From contig NZ_CP101134.1 of NCBI RefSeq assembly GCF_024296865.1, forward strand, positions 2,294,001 through 2,358,000: a stretch of DNA of 64,000 nt. Reading direction: 5' to 3'. This DNA comes from Sphingobacterium sp. LZ7M1. Lineage in GTDB: Bacteria > Bacteroidota > Bacteroidia > Sphingobacteriales > Sphingobacteriaceae. The position numbers and the translations under genes were made by a program. Positions 6,392 to 15,626 of this stretch are shown here, in pieces. The first letter of the stretch is position 1; each line of letters begins with the position of its first letter. The notes below the pieces were generated by a model. That model was not told the DNA's origin. It ran no database searches and worked only from the letters and a program-made list of their open reading frames with translations.

Positions 6392-8611
6392 ATGGATAAT
6401 CGGATTATTCTTGAGGAAGAACAATTGAATCTCAGTGAAGGGATTCAGGAGTTCGGTTATTTATTGATTGTTGATTTAGACTATAACCTCATTGCAGGTA
6501 GTGAGAACTGTGATGTTTGGTTAAGCAATCCTGTTTCCACTTATCTAGGAATTAATTTATGGGAGATATTAACTGCATATTTTTCGAAATACGTAGTCAG
6601 TATAAAAATTGCAGTTGATCAAGTTATAAATGAAACCAATGAACGGGTTTTATTGGAATTGGTCATCCAAGGAGAACCATATTATCTAAATATCTATTTA
6701 TTCAATAACAACATCTATTTAGAGTTTGAAAAGAAATTTGAGGACTCGAATGTTTTTTTTCCAAAGTTTGAAATTGTAGATAAGCTATTAAGTGAAAGCA
6801 AAGGAAAGATCTGGAAGGTAGTCAGTTCTTATATTTCGAAGATTTCTGGATTTGATCGGGTAAGGGTTTTTCAATATGTCGGTGATGGAGATGGCTATGT
6901 ATTGGCGGAAAGTATTGAGAATTCAGACTTGGAAAAAATATTAGGCTGTTATTATCCTGATATGGATATTTTTAAGCATGCTAAAAACATTCATTCGGTC
7001 AATTTCCACCGCTATACCGCTCAGGTCAATGGTAAAACCATAAAGATCGTAACTAAAGATAATTTTAAGCCCAATCTATCACAGACAAATATCAGGATGA
7101 TTTCTCCGATCCATGCAAATTATCTCATTCGCGATGGAGTCAATTCAAACCTTAGTGTATCCTTGCAGATTGATGGAAAGATTTGGGGATATATTTTTTG
7201 TCAAAGTAAAAAGGGAAAGAAAATAAACCTCTTAAAACGAGAGGCCATGGTGTACTTTATTCAAATGGCTATTTACCGTTATGAAGAGGAACAAAAGAAT
7301 AAGATCAAGGACTTTCAGGATGATATTAGGAATTTTGAGCTTCAGCTGAAGGAAAAGTTAATCCTGAAAAATAACCTTGCTGAAGCTTTAATGAGTTTGG
7401 ATAAAGAGCTCTGCTATTATGCCAAAGCAGATGCTATGCTAATATTGATTAATGGTAAGCTTTATACCTACAATATCTCCATTGGTTTTGATAAAGTATT
7501 AGATATTAAAGGACTTCTTTCCAGAGTATCAAAGGATTCAATCTTCTTTGATGCTGAGTTTATATTAAATCATGGTGAAGAGTTAGGGTTGGATTCAGAG
7601 CGATTTGTCGGCTTAGCTGCACTTAAAGTTGAGTTGGAGGAGAATTGCAGTGTGCTTTGGTTTAGGAAGGAGAAAGAGTTCAAAAGGAAGTGGGTAGCCA
7701 AACCCGAATCTAGGATCAAAATGAACCTACCGAATGATTCATTTGAAAGGGAAGAACATCCTGTCCTCGATATTTGGCATCAAACTACCGTTGGGATCTG
7801 CGACCCTTGGCGCGATAATGAGATTTATTTTATTAAGCGGTTAAGGAATCTGATCATCCAGAGCAATAAGAATTTTTCTCAAGAAATCGTAAAGCTGAAC
7901 AAAGAGGTGATCGACCTGAATAGGGCACTGGATAACTATGCCCATACGGTGAGCCATGATCTTAAAAACCCTTTATCAGCAATTAACCTCTCTACCCAGA
8001 TGCTCCTTCAACGACCGGAAATGACAAATGACCTGAAACTGAAGATGCTGAAGAACACGAAAGAGGCCGTGGAAGTCATTTCTGAACTGCTGAAGAGTAT
8101 TCATGATTTTTCTAAGGTGAAAGACTATCAGTACAGTATGGAACCAGTGTATGTGGAAGAATTCCTTAAGCAAATTGTGAACTTCAGTCAATTGCGCTAT
8201 AATGCCCTTGGAACTGAAGTGATATATGGTAATATTCTTCCAGTTTATGGTGAAAGAAGTATTGTGTACCAATTGTTCCAGAATTTAATAGGGAATGCCA
8301 TTAAATATAGTGCAAAAGTAGCAAAGCCCGTTGTAACCATTTCTTCTAGCCTCAAGCATGAATTTGTCCGTTATACCATCCAAGATAACGGTATAGGGAT
8401 CGCGAAGGAGGAGTTGAGTACCATTTATGATTCCTTTAAGCGGATGTCCAATGCCAATAGTTATGAGGGAACAGGCTTAGGCCTGACCATTGTAAAGCGG
8501 ATTGCGGACCGACTCCATATTACAATCGAGGTGGAAAGTGAAATAGGAAAAGGAACATGTTTCCATCTGTTGTTCCCGAAAGAGGTTTTCATACTTCCTT
8601 CTCAATCCTAG
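6392..8611 (+). CDS. Phytochrome-like sensor histidine kinase (PAS-GAF-PHY-HisKA-HATPase)
   Basis: A 739-residue soluble hybrid of a phytochrome photosensory core and a histidine kinase. A PAS-like N-terminus (1-110) precedes a GAF domain (about 135-300), which keeps SPIH (238-241) but has PDMDIF for the usual PASDIP. A PHY domain (about 330-495) follows, with the tongue reading PNDSF instead of PRxSF. The kinase has the H-box SHDLKNP (His522), the N-box NLIGNAIKYS, and DNGIGI and GTGLGL. The N-terminal bilin-binding Cys position is Leu7, the GAF SPIHC cysteine is Ala242, and the His of CHH is Gln. Covalent bilin attachment therefore looks impossible. No response regulator is adjacent. The signal sensed is unknown. 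Confidence 0.85.
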   Translation: MDNRIILEEEQLNLSEGIQEFGYLLIVDLDYNLIAGSENCDVWLSNPVSTYLGINLWEILTAYFSKYVVSIKIAVDQVINETNERVLLELVIQGEPYYLNIYLFNNNIYLEFEKKFEDSNVFFPKFEIVDKLLSESKGKIWKVVSSYISKISGFDRVRVFQYVGDGDGYVLAESIENSDLEKILGCYYPDMDIFKHAKNIHSVNFHRYTAQVNGKTIKIVTKDNFKPNLSQTNIRMISPIHANYLIRDGVNSNLSVSLQIDGKIWGYIFCQSKKGKKINLLKREAMVYFIQMAIYRYEEEQKNKIKDFQDDIRNFELQLKEKLILKNNLAEALMSLDKELCYYAKADAMLILINGKLYTYNISIGFDKVLDIKGLLSRVSKDSIFFDAEFILNHGEELGLDSERFVGLAALKVELEENCSVLWFRKEKEFKRKWVAKPESRIKMNLPNDSFEREEHPVLDIWHQTTVGICDPWRDNEIYFIKRLRNLIIQSNKNFSQEIVKLNKEVIDLNRALDNYAHTVSHDLKNPLSAINLSTQMLLQRPEMTNDLKLKMLKNTKEAVEVISELLKSIHDFSKVKDYQYSMEPVYVEEFLKQIVNFSQLRYNALGTEVIYGNILPVYGERSIVYQLFQNLIGNAIKYSAKVAKPVVTISSSLKHEFVRYTIQDNGIGIAKEELSTIYDSFKRMSNANSYEGTGLGLTIVKRIADRLHITIEVESEIGKGTCFHLLFPKEVFILPSQS

Positions 8612-8726
8612 TCAAAAGCAAATTCTTTAATCCCAGTAAATTCCGGTATTGCTAAAAATAGGGGTAAATGTTTCAATTATTCGGAAATAGATGATTTTAA
8701 TAGCTAAAAAGCTCACTTAAAAAAAT

Positions 8727-8734
8727 TATATTTG
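8727..8734 (+). promoter_or_regulatory. Predicted -7 element (TAnnTTTG) for lepA
   Basis: TATATTTG matches TAnnTTTG and lies 29 bp before the lepA ATG. No good TTTG is seen at the expected -33 distance. Confidence 0.45.
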
Positions 8735-8763
8735 CGAATTAAATTGAAGGCATAATAACCTAT

Positions 8764-10554
8764 ATGAAGCATATACGCAATTTTTGTATTATCGCACATA
8801 TCGACCACGGGAAAAGTACTTTGGCCGATAGATTATTAGAGTATACCAATACCATCACCCAACGTGAGGCGCAAGCACAATTGTTGGACAATATGGACTT
8901 GGAACGTGAAAGAGGGATTACGATTAAGAGCCATGCAATCCAAATGGAGTATACCAAAGATGGACAAACGTATGTGTTAAATCTGATTGACACCCCGGGT
9001 CACGTCGATTTTTCATATGAAGTTTCTAGATCGATTGCTGCCTGTGAAGGTGCTTTGTTGATCGTAGATGCTTCTCAAGGTATACAGGCACAGACTATTT
9101 CCAACCTATACTTAGCCTTAGAGCATGATCTTGAAATTATTCCCATCTTGAACAAGATGGATTTACCAGGAGCTATGCCGGAGGAAGTAAAAGATCAGAT
9201 CGTTGAATTGATCGGTGGAAAGAGAGAAGAAATTATCCCTGCCTCCGGTAAAACCGGAATGGGTATTCCTGATATCCTAACTGCTATCATTGAGCGTATC
9301 CCTGCGCCGGTTGGCGATCCTGAAGCTCCATTACAAGCCTTGATCTTTGACTCCGTATTCAACTCTTTCAGAGGGATTATGGCCTATTTCAAAGTTGAAA
9401 ATGGTGAGATCAGAAAAGGAGACCGTGTAAAGTTTGTTGCTACGGGCAAAGAATATATCGCTGATGAGGTTGGTACCTTGAAGCTAAACCAGGTGCCTAA
9501 GGAAGTAATTAAGACCGGAGATGTAGGTTATATTATTTCTGGGATCAAAGAAGCTAGAGAGGTAAAAGTAGGGGATACCATCACGAAGAAGGATCGTCCT
9601 TGTGCTCAAGCTATCCAAGGTTTTGAGGAAGTTAAGCCCATGGTGTTTGCGGGTATCTATCCTGTAGATACGGAAGATTATGAAGAGCTAAGGGAGTCTA
9701 TGCACCGTTTGCAGTTAAATGACGCTTCGTTGGTGTTTGAACCAGAATCTTCAGCTGCATTAGGTTTTGGTTTCCGTTGTGGTTTCTTAGGAATGCTGCA
9801 CATGGAAATCATCCAAGAACGCTTGGAACGTGAGTTCGATATGACAGTTATTACTACTGTGCCGAACGTATCTTACCTAGCTTACCTGTCAAAAAATCAT
9901 GAGGAGATCGTAGTCCACAATCCTTCGGATCTTCCTGATCCAAGTAAATTGGACAGTATCGAGGAACCTTATATTAAAGCAAATATCATTACAAAGGCTG
10001 AGTTTGTTGGTCCTGTAATGTCCCTTTGTATTCAGAAACGCGGTACGATTGTCAACCAATCTTATTTGACATCTGATCGTGTAGAATTGGTGTTTGAAAT
10101 GCCAATGGGAGAGATCGTTTTTGATTTCTATGATAAGTTAAAGACTATCTCTAAAGGATATGCATCTTTCGATTATCATCAAATCGGCTATAGGCAATCG
10201 GACTTGGTGAAATTGGATATCCGTTTGAATGATGAACCCGTGGATGCTTTATCTTCATTGATACACAGAAGCAATGCTTATGATTTTGGTAAGAAGATCT
10301 GTGAGAAATTGAAGGAACTTTTACCGAGACAGCAGTTTGAAATCCGTATTCAAGCTTCGATTGGAGCAAAGATCATTGCTAGGGAAACCATTTCTGCATT
10401 GCGTAAGGATGTAACTGCAAAATGTTATGGTGGTGATATTTCGCGTAAGCGTAAGTTGTTGGAAAAACAGAAGAAAGGTAAAAAACGTATGCGTCAGGTT
10501 GGAAACGTAGAGATTCCACAATCAGCATTTATGGCGGTTCTGAAATTAGATTAA
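8764..10554 (+). CDS. lepA: Elongation factor 4 (LepA), ribosome-associated GTPase
   Basis: A 596-residue translational GTPase, the normal LepA length. The P-loop AHIDHGKST lies at 12-20, the DTPGH switch II motif near 77-81, and NKMD near 131-134. The C-terminal LepA-specific domain ends in a basic stretch rich in KKGKKRM. LepA acts on stalled or mis-assembled ribosomes, with proposed roles in back-translocation and 30S biogenesis. folD starts 24 bp downstream in the same direction and may be co-transcribed. Confidence 0.98.
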   Translation: MKHIRNFCIIAHIDHGKSTLADRLLEYTNTITQREAQAQLLDNMDLERERGITIKSHAIQMEYTKDGQTYVLNLIDTPGHVDFSYEVSRSIAACEGALLIVDASQGIQAQTISNLYLALEHDLEIIPILNKMDLPGAMPEEVKDQIVELIGGKREEIIPASGKTGMGIPDILTAIIERIPAPVGDPEAPLQALIFDSVFNSFRGIMAYFKVENGEIRKGDRVKFVATGKEYIADEVGTLKLNQVPKEVIKTGDVGYIISGIKEAREVKVGDTITKKDRPCAQAIQGFEEVKPMVFAGIYPVDTEDYEELRESMHRLQLNDASLVFEPESSAALGFGFRCGFLGMLHMEIIQERLEREFDMTVITTVPNVSYLAYLSKNHEEIVVHNPSDLPDPSKLDSIEEPYIKANIITKAEFVGPVMSLCIQKRGTIVNQSYLTSDRVELVFEMPMGEIVFDFYDKLKTISKGYASFDYHQIGYRQSDLVKLDIRLNDEPVDALSSLIHRSNAYDFGKKICEKLKELLPRQQFEIRIQASIGAKIIARETISALRKDVTAKCYGGDISRKRKLLEKQKKGKKRMRQVGNVEIPQSAFMAVLKLD

Positions 10555-10578
10555 GAAAATCAACCTATAAAATATATC

Positions 10579-11466
10579 ATGAATTTACTGGACGGTAAGG
10601 AAGTATCAACCAAAGTTAAAGAAGACATCAAAAGAGAGGCTGCAGAGCTTACTGCGAAGTTAGGCCGCAAACCTCATTTGGTAGCTATTTTAGTTGGAAA
10701 CGATGGTGGTAGTGAAACTTATGTTGCGAGCAAAATGAGAAATTGTGAGCAAGTTGGTTTCGACTCGACCAATCTTCGTTATGATACGGATATCACTGAA
10801 AAAGAATTGTTGGAAAAGATCAATGAGATCAATGCAGATGAATCGATTGATGGATTGATCGTTCAATTGCCTTTACCTAAACATATTGATCCTGAAAAAG
10901 TTACTGAAGCTATCGATTACCGCAAAGATGTTGATGGGTTCCATCCAATCAATCTAGGTAGAATGCAACGTAATCTACCTTGCTTTATTCCTGCTACTCC
11001 TTATGGCATCATGTTGATGTTGGAACATTACGGAATTGATACAGCTGGTAAAAAGGCAGTCATTGTTGGAAGGAGCAATATCGTTGGGTCCCCAATGAGT
11101 ATCCTTTTGGCAAGAAATTCTAATCCAGGAAATTGTACAGTTACCCTGACACATAGTAGGACAAAAGACTTGAAAGCTGAGGTTTTGCAAGGTGACATCG
11201 TGGTTGCAGCCATTGGCAAAAAGAATTTTGTAACTGCGGATATGGTAAAAGAAGGTGCTATTGTTATCGATGTGGGAATCAATAGGGAGAATTCGACCGA
11301 AACAAAATCAGGATTTAAACTTTATGGTGATGTGGATTTTGAGCATGTTGCTCCGAAATCTTCTTGGATAACGCCAGTACCGGGAGGTGTCGGATTAATG
11401 ACCATTATTGGTTTATTAAAGAACACCCTAGAGGCTGCAAAAGGAACAGTGTATCCCAAAGCTTAA
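10579..11466 (+). CDS. folD: Bifunctional methylenetetrahydrofolate dehydrogenase/cyclohydrolase FolD
   Basis: A 295-residue cytosolic one-carbon enzyme that converts 5,10-methylene-THF to 10-formyl-THF with NADP+. It shows the YVASK motif with the catalytic Lys (about residues 48-52), the DVDGFHPIN block (about 117-125), the GRSNIVGSP nucleotide-binding motif, and the terminal TPVPGGVGLMT signature. Length and motifs are normal. It follows lepA by 24 bp and ends at a strong terminator. Confidence 0.98.
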   Translation: MNLLDGKEVSTKVKEDIKREAAELTAKLGRKPHLVAILVGNDGGSETYVASKMRNCEQVGFDSTNLRYDTDITEKELLEKINEINADESIDGLIVQLPLPKHIDPEKVTEAIDYRKDVDGFHPINLGRMQRNLPCFIPATPYGIMLMLEHYGIDTAGKKAVIVGRSNIVGSPMSILLARNSNPGNCTVTLTHSRTKDLKAEVLQGDIVVAAIGKKNFVTADMVKEGAIVIDVGINRENSTETKSGFKLYGDVDFEHVAPKSSWITPVPGGVGLMTIIGLLKNTLEAAKGTVYPKA

Positions 11467-11495
11467 AAAATATTGAATTGAAATATGTTTATTTA

Positions 11496-11522
11496 AAGCT
11501 CCCAATTTTGGGGGCTTTTTTT
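11496..11522 (+). terminator. Intrinsic terminator after folD
   Basis: AAGCTCCC (11496-11503) pairs with GGGGGCTT (11510-11517), with one G-T pair, followed by a run of seven Ts. Confidence 0.88.
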
Positions 11523-11538
11523 GATTAATTTCCAACTA

Positions 11539-11572
11539 TTTGAATTCTCCTTGGTTTTAGTCCATATATTTG
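11539..11572 (+). promoter_or_regulatory. Bacteroidota-type promoter for the DUF1003 gene
   Basis: TTTG (11539-11542), 22 bp, then TATATTTG (11565-11572), 20 bp before the ATG. Both elements fit the TTTG / TAnnTTTG pattern. Confidence 0.6.
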
Positions 11573-11591
11573 ATTACTTATTTCATTAACC

Positions 11592-12185
11592 ATGGCTAAA
11601 CTTGATCAAGTAAAGAATAAGGATATTTTGGAAATGATCAACCAAAATGATGAAAACCTAAAAAAGCTTCATGAAATCGTTCGAAAATCATTTGAGGAAG
11701 AAAAATTAATCGTTGATAACCTTATTAATCCTACAGATGAATACCTAAATAGGGGGCAACTTATTTCTGATAAGGTAGCACGATTTGGAGGAAGCTGGTC
11801 TTTTATTTTAATATTTACAGGGATATTGATCGTTTGGATATTGTTCAATACGCTCATGATCAAGCAAGACCGATTTGACCCTTATCCTTTTATTTTGATG
11901 AATTTAGTCTTGTCCTGTTTGGCTGCTCTACAGGCTCCAATCATTATGATGAGCCAAAACCGACAGGAGGAAAAGGATAGAAAACGGGCTGAGAATGACT
12001 ATCTGGTAAACCTAAAGGCTGAATTAGAAATCAGGAGTTTGCATAAGAAAATAGATGTACTGTTAGAGGAAGAGGTTAAACAGCTATTTGATTCGCAGGT
12101 GAACCATTTAAAATTGCTGAAACAACTCTCGGATCATGTCGACCGCTTGGAAAAGGAGTTGAAAAACAAAAATGTACAGCCATAG
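11592..12185 (+). CDS. DUF1003 membrane protein
   Basis: A 197-residue protein with a charged cytoplasmic N-terminus. Two transmembrane helices (about 65-90 and 97-118) are separated by a short FDPYPF loop. The conserved block MSQNRQEEKDRKRAENDY follows, and then a long charged, probably coiled-coil tail. The FDPYPFILMN...APIIMMSQNRQ pattern identifies DUF1003 (PF06210), a family of unknown function. A promoter lies directly upstream. The next gene starts 104 bp after the stop and probably has its own promoter. Confidence 0.9.
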   Translation: MAKLDQVKNKDILEMINQNDENLKKLHEIVRKSFEEEKLIVDNLINPTDEYLNRGQLISDKVARFGGSWSFILIFTGILIVWILFNTLMIKQDRFDPYPFILMNLVLSCLAALQAPIIMMSQNRQEEKDRKRAENDYLVNLKAELEIRSLHKKIDVLLEEEVKQLFDSQVNHLKLLKQLSDHVDRLEKELKNKNVQP

Positions 12186-12224
12186 TGGGATGGCTGCCAT
12201 ATTTTTCAAAAAATTGGTATAAAT

Positions 12225-12239
12225 ATTGCAAAGTGCAAT
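12225..12239. promoter_or_regulatory. Short inverted repeat upstream of the lipoprotein gene
   Basis: ATTGCA-AAG-TGCAAT is a perfect 6-bp inverted repeat with a 3-bp centre, 51 bp before the lipoprotein ATG. This is a plausible operator position, but the site is short enough to occur by chance. Confidence 0.3.
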
Positions 12240-12289
12240 CAGTATATAATTATTACAATAAACTATTATTACACAAACAAATTAGAAAC

Positions 12290-12796
12290 ATGAAAAAAAT
12301 CGCAGTATTAGCAGCAGTTGCATGTGCACTTTCCTTGTCAGCATGTAACAATAATTCATCTATGGATAAAAACAATGATGGAGATACTTCAATCGGTGAG
12401 AAATTAGATCATTCAATTGAAACTACAAATGAATCAATTGATGAAATGAAAGCAAATGCAGATGCTGAATTGGCAAAAGCTGAAGAAAATGTAAAAAAAG
12501 CACAAGCTGATTTAGATGCTGCAGTAAAAAGTGGCGATAAAAAGGCTGAAGAAGCTGCTCAAAAAGCATTAGATGATGCAAAATCAGCATGGGAAAAAAC
12601 AAAAGAAGCAGCGAAAAAAGCTGGTGATAAAATTGAAGAAGGTGTAAACAATGCAGTAGATGCTACAAAAGAAGCTGGTCAAAAAACTGGCGAAGCTATC
12701 GATAACACTGCAGAAAAAGTAGGTGATAAAACAAAAGAATTATCTGACGACGCCAAAAGAAAAGCAGAAAACGTTAAAAAAGCTTTAGAAAACTAA
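12290..12796 (+). CDS. Hydrophilic Lys/Ala-rich helical lipoprotein
   Basis: The ATG at 12290 is chosen because it yields a clean lipoprotein signal, MKKIAVLAAVACALSLSAC, with lipobox Cys19. The mature part is about 150 residues of low-complexity Lys/Ala/Glu/Asp sequence with repeating KKA, KEAG and DATK-like units. It is probably one long amphipathic or coiled-coil helix, reminiscent of LEA-like and apolipoprotein-like stress proteins. No catalytic motif is visible. It is probably envelope-anchored and may be stress-related, judging only from composition. A strong terminator follows. Confidence 0.85.
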   Translation: MKKIAVLAAVACALSLSACNNNSSMDKNNDGDTSIGEKLDHSIETTNESIDEMKANADAELAKAEENVKKAQADLDAAVKSGDKKAEEAAQKALDDAKSAWEKTKEAAKKAGDKIEEGVNNAVDATKEAGQKTGEAIDNTAEKVGDKTKELSDDAKRKAENVKKALEN

Positions 12797-12835
12797 TAAA
12801 ATCCATTTATAGAATGGTTATTAAGTTTTTAATTG

Positions 12836-12864
12836 AAAGCGCCAATACTATTGGCGCTTTTTTT
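12836..12864 (+). terminator. Intrinsic terminator of the lipoprotein gene
   Basis: AAAGCGCCAAT (12836-12846), loop ACT, ATTGGCGCTTT (12850-12860), continuing into a T-run. Confidence 0.93.
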
Positions 12865-12933
12865 ATTTTGATTTTACGAGAGCCTCCTATAAATTCTATT
12901 TATTGCTGTATATTGTTGGTTTAATAATAAAAA

Positions 12934-13383
12934 ATGAATTGGAATAAAGAAGAAGTTGTCGCATACTGCTTTAATAAATGCAAAAATAGGGTAGAAGAGA
13001 TAAAATCAGCCATGGATTCAGCGCAAGATGCTATCCTGAATGATACTAAAAGTAGTATGGGGGATAAATATGAAACATCCAGGGAAATGGCCCAACAGGA
13101 AATAAGTCGCTTGCAAAATCAGCTGAAACAGGCTGAAATTGACCTGGATAAAATCAATGGAGTAGACTTAAATCCCTCGGAATTGGTGAGAATGGGTAGC
13201 ATTGTTCAAACAGACCAATTTGATTACTTTATTGCGATCTCTATTGGCGCAGTTAAAATTAAGGAGAAGACCCTTATGGTCATTTCTAAAGAGTCACCTA
13301 TTGGGAGCATCTTGTTTGGGAAAAAGGTAAATGAATCAATTCAGTTCAATAATAAAACAATTATCATCAATAAAATTTATTAG
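12934..13383 (+). CDS. GreA/GreB-like RNA polymerase secondary-channel factor
   Basis: A 149-residue protein with an N-terminal coiled coil (about 8-85) and a C-terminal FKBP-like domain (about 85-149). The tip region GDKYETSREM matches the acidic loop of GreA (GDLxENAEY), and SPIGSILFGKKVNE matches the SPLGxALLGKKxGD motif. It is probably a Gre-type transcript-cleavage or secondary-channel factor, shorter and more divergent than housekeeping GreA. Short proteins of this type are often labelled 3-oxoacyl-ACP synthase in databases, which nothing in this sequence supports. It is a single-gene unit with its own terminator. Confidence 0.75.
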   Translation: MNWNKEEVVAYCFNKCKNRVEEIKSAMDSAQDAILNDTKSSMGDKYETSREMAQQEISRLQNQLKQAEIDLDKINGVDLNPSELVRMGSIVQTDQFDYFIAISIGAVKIKEKTLMVISKESPIGSILFGKKVNESIQFNNKTIIINKIY

Positions 13384-13403
13384 GATATATATAACGAAGA
13401 TCT

Positions 13404-13427
13404 AACGAGCTTATGGCTCGTTTTTTT
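13404..13427 (+). terminator. Intrinsic terminator of the Gre-like gene
   Basis: AACGAGC (13404-13410), loop TTATG, GCTCGTT (13416-13422), followed by Ts. Confidence 0.9.
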
Positions 13428-13629
13428 GTTTGTGAAAGATGGCGATATGTTACAAAGTTTTTAAAGGGAGAGGATATTGTAAATTCAATTTTCAGTAATG
13501 GAAAACAGAAAAGTTGAAGAATTTGTATAGATTGATTTACAATAAATGAAAAAAATAATTGTCAAAACTTTTTAGGAGTAATTTTTGTTTAGATTTAAGT
13601 ATTATTTACCAATAAAAACAAGGTGATTT

Positions 13630-14121
13630 ATGAATCTTAAAAAAATCTTAACTATTGCATTGGTTTCCGGAACCCTGATGACCGGAACAATCGCTTGTAA
13701 GTCCAAAATATCGGACGCCGACTTGAAAGCAAAAGTAGAAACTGCTGTACAGGCTAATCCTGGAATTACCGTTGATGTGAAAGATGGAGTGGTTACTCTA
13801 AACGGAACGGCAAATTCAGAAGATGAGAAAGTGCAGATCGAAAATGCTGCAAAAGCTGCTGATAGCAAAGCTGTAAAGTCTGTACAAAACAATATCGTAG
13901 TGAATACGATGCCTCCTGTTGAAATCAATACCAATGATGCTGACTTAACTTCAAAAGTAGCCGATTTTACCAAAGACTTTCCTTCGGTAAAAACCGCTGT
14001 ATCTGACGGAGTTATTACGGTAACTGGTGAATTGGAACAAGCACGTGTACAAGCTCTGAAAATGGGTCTGGATGCATTGAATCCGAAGAAAGTAGACATG
14101 AGTGGTTTAACTGTTAAATAG
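13630..14121 (+). CDS. BON-domain lipoprotein
   Basis: A 163-residue protein with a lipoprotein signal ending in GTIAC (Cys23). Two BON-like modules follow: about 28-95 (VDVKDGVVTLNGTANSEDEK) and about 100-163 (VKTAVSDGVITVTGELEQ). BON domains are thought to bind membranes or phospholipids and occur in envelope-stress proteins such as OsmY. It is probably periplasmic, anchored to a membrane. The BON/SH3 gene starts 8 bp downstream, so the two form an operon. Confidence 0.85.
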   Translation: MNLKKILTIALVSGTLMTGTIACKSKISDADLKAKVETAVQANPGITVDVKDGVVTLNGTANSEDEKVQIENAAKAADSKAVKSVQNNIVVNTMPPVEINTNDADLTSKVADFTKDFPSVKTAVSDGVITVTGELEQARVQALKMGLDALNPKKVDMSGLTVK

Positions 14122-14129
14122 AAAATAAT

Positions 14130-14552
14130 ATGAGTTTACAATCGAAATATCAAGTTTTAATTGATACTGCAAAGGCTTCAGGAATGACAGATTTGGCTAT
14201 CGCAGAACAAGATGGTGTTTTGCATGTTCAAGGTACAGCACCAAATGCAGATGTGAAAAATAAATTGTGGGATATCTACAATCAAATTGACCCTAATTTC
14301 TTAAGTGGTGATGTGGTCATGAATGTGGATGTATCATCTGCTGTAGCAGGTTCTCAAGTACGTGTAATTACGGAAAGTAGTAATTTGAATATCCGTAAAG
14401 GTCCAGGAACGGATCAACCAATCGTAGGTAAAGCTGCGAAGGATGAAATCATTACTTTAATTAGCCGTGCCAATGATCAATGGTGGTTGGTAAGAACCAA
14501 AGATGGTGAAGAAGGATATTGCTATGCGCAATATTTGGAGCCCGTAAGCTAA
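14130..14552 (+). CDS. BON-like/SH3b two-domain protein
   Basis: A 140-residue protein. Residues 1-70 look like a single BON-like module (IAEQDGVLHVQGTAPNADVK). Residues about 77-138 form a bacterial SH3 domain (VITESSNLNIRKGPGTDQ ... GEEGYCYAQYLEPV). There is no signal peptide, which is unusual for an SH3b protein. The arrangement recalls the cytoplasmic BON-LysM potassium-binding protein Kbp (YgaU) of E. coli, with SH3b in place of LysM; that comparison is only architectural. It is co-oriented with the BON lipoprotein and ends at a bidirectional terminator. Confidence 0.8.
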   Translation: MSLQSKYQVLIDTAKASGMTDLAIAEQDGVLHVQGTAPNADVKNKLWDIYNQIDPNFLSGDVVMNVDVSSAVAGSQVRVITESSNLNIRKGPGTDQPIVGKAAKDEIITLISRANDQWWLVRTKDGEEGYCYAQYLEPVS

Positions 14553-14573
14553 AAGGAAAAATTGAACATATAA

Positions 14574-14600
14574 AAAGCCCGATATCATTTATCGGGCTTT
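14574..14600. terminator. Bidirectional terminator
   Basis: AAAGCCCGATA (14574-14584), loop TCATT, TATCGGGCTTT (14590-14600). T-rich flanks on both strands serve both converging units. Confidence 0.9.
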
Positions 14601-14617
14601 GATTTTTAATAATCTTT

Positions 14618-15625
14618 CTATAAAGTCAATCCGACAACATTTCCACTACTTCCTGCTAAATAAATAAGCTTTTTATTGAAAGAAACGGCAATGACATTAA
14701 AACTTTCAGTCGAAATATTTTCCCATGTCTTTCCTCCATCTTTGGAAATATCAGTTCCCGATGTTCCAGTGGCAACCAATATTTCAGGACTAATGTATTT
14801 TACGGACGATCGATATCCATGAACTGGAATTTCAGGTTTATCCCATGATAATCCAGCATTATGGGTCAGAAGAATGTTATTGCTGTTGTCCTTATCTGAG
14901 GTATAGTTTCCACCTACAACAACACCAACACGCTCATTGAGGAAATCAATGGAAAATATTCCAGTACTGGCAGAACCAGACCAGATAGGAACATCCTGAA
15001 CGTCCAGCTTTCTTTCCTTTTCACTTCTTTTCATCAAACTTGAATAAGTGCCTCCAGTACCAATATATAACCAATCATTGATGACCTGAAGAGAAGACCC
15101 ACTTGCTGCAAATGCCGCTTCCCCGGGCTCCGCAAACAAATGAATTTCTTCAGTCACATCTGTCCAAGTTTTGCCTTTATTGTCACTCTTCAGCAATTGA
15201 AATTGTCCATTGATGGGATCACCTAATATATAACCTGTTTTTCCCTTGAAGTCCATTCCATCTAAAAAGATAGCAGGATCCTCATTCTTATATGTTTCTG
15301 TCCAAGTTTTCCCAGCATCTTTCGTATGTAATACTACTGCAGGTGCTCCAGCGCTGACAATAACTGCTTCTTTGGCACTGAAAACCTCAATATCCCTGAA
15401 ATCAAATTTTTCATATCCTTTCGGCGAAATCCATTCCCAGCTTTTGCCGGAATCAATAGATCTTCCAACCGTTCCATTGCTTCCACTTACCCAAACAACC
15501 TTATTTTTATAGGTTTCCAACCCCCTAAAACTAGCCTTGTTACCAGAAGTTAGGGTTTGAAAGGATTGGGAATAAGCTTGAAAGGCGAAAAGACAAACTG
15601 CAGAAATTAGAAAATATCTTTTCAT
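14618..15625 (-). CDS. Secreted BNR/Asp-box beta-propeller protein (Ycf48-like)
   Basis: A 335-residue protein with a signal peptide (cleavage near QAYSQ, residue 20). At least five Asp-box repeats (S/T-x-D-x-G-x-T-W) are spaced through the chain: SIDSGKSWEW, TKDAGKTWTE, SDNKGKTWTD, THNAGLSWDK and SKDGGKTWEN. Together they predict a beta-propeller similar to photosystem assembly factor Ycf48 and sialidase-type folds. No catalytic residues for sialidase can be assigned. In Bacteroidota such proteins are often annotated only as oxidoreductase-like; I see no support for that. The start is 1 bp after the yceH stop, indicating an operon. Confidence 0.82.
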   Translation of the reverse strand: MKRYFLISAVCLFAFQAYSQSFQTLTSGNKASFRGLETYKNKVVWVSGSNGTVGRSIDSGKSWEWISPKGYEKFDFRDIEVFSAKEAVIVSAGAPAVVLHTKDAGKTWTETYKNEDPAIFLDGMDFKGKTGYILGDPINGQFQLLKSDNKGKTWTDVTEEIHLFAEPGEAAFAASGSSLQVINDWLYIGTGGTYSSLMKRSEKERKLDVQDVPIWSGSASTGIFSIDFLNERVGVVVGGNYTSDKDNSNNILLTHNAGLSWDKPEIPVHGYRSSVKYISPEILVATGTSGTDISKDGGKTWENISTESFNVIAVSFNKKLIYLAGSSGNVVGLTL

Positions 15626-15626
15626 A

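Noticed and set aside
13602-14099. 165-residue minus-strand ORF opposite the BON lipoprotein
   Set aside because: The plus strand encodes a lipoprotein with two BON modules; the opposite frame is a composition artefact.
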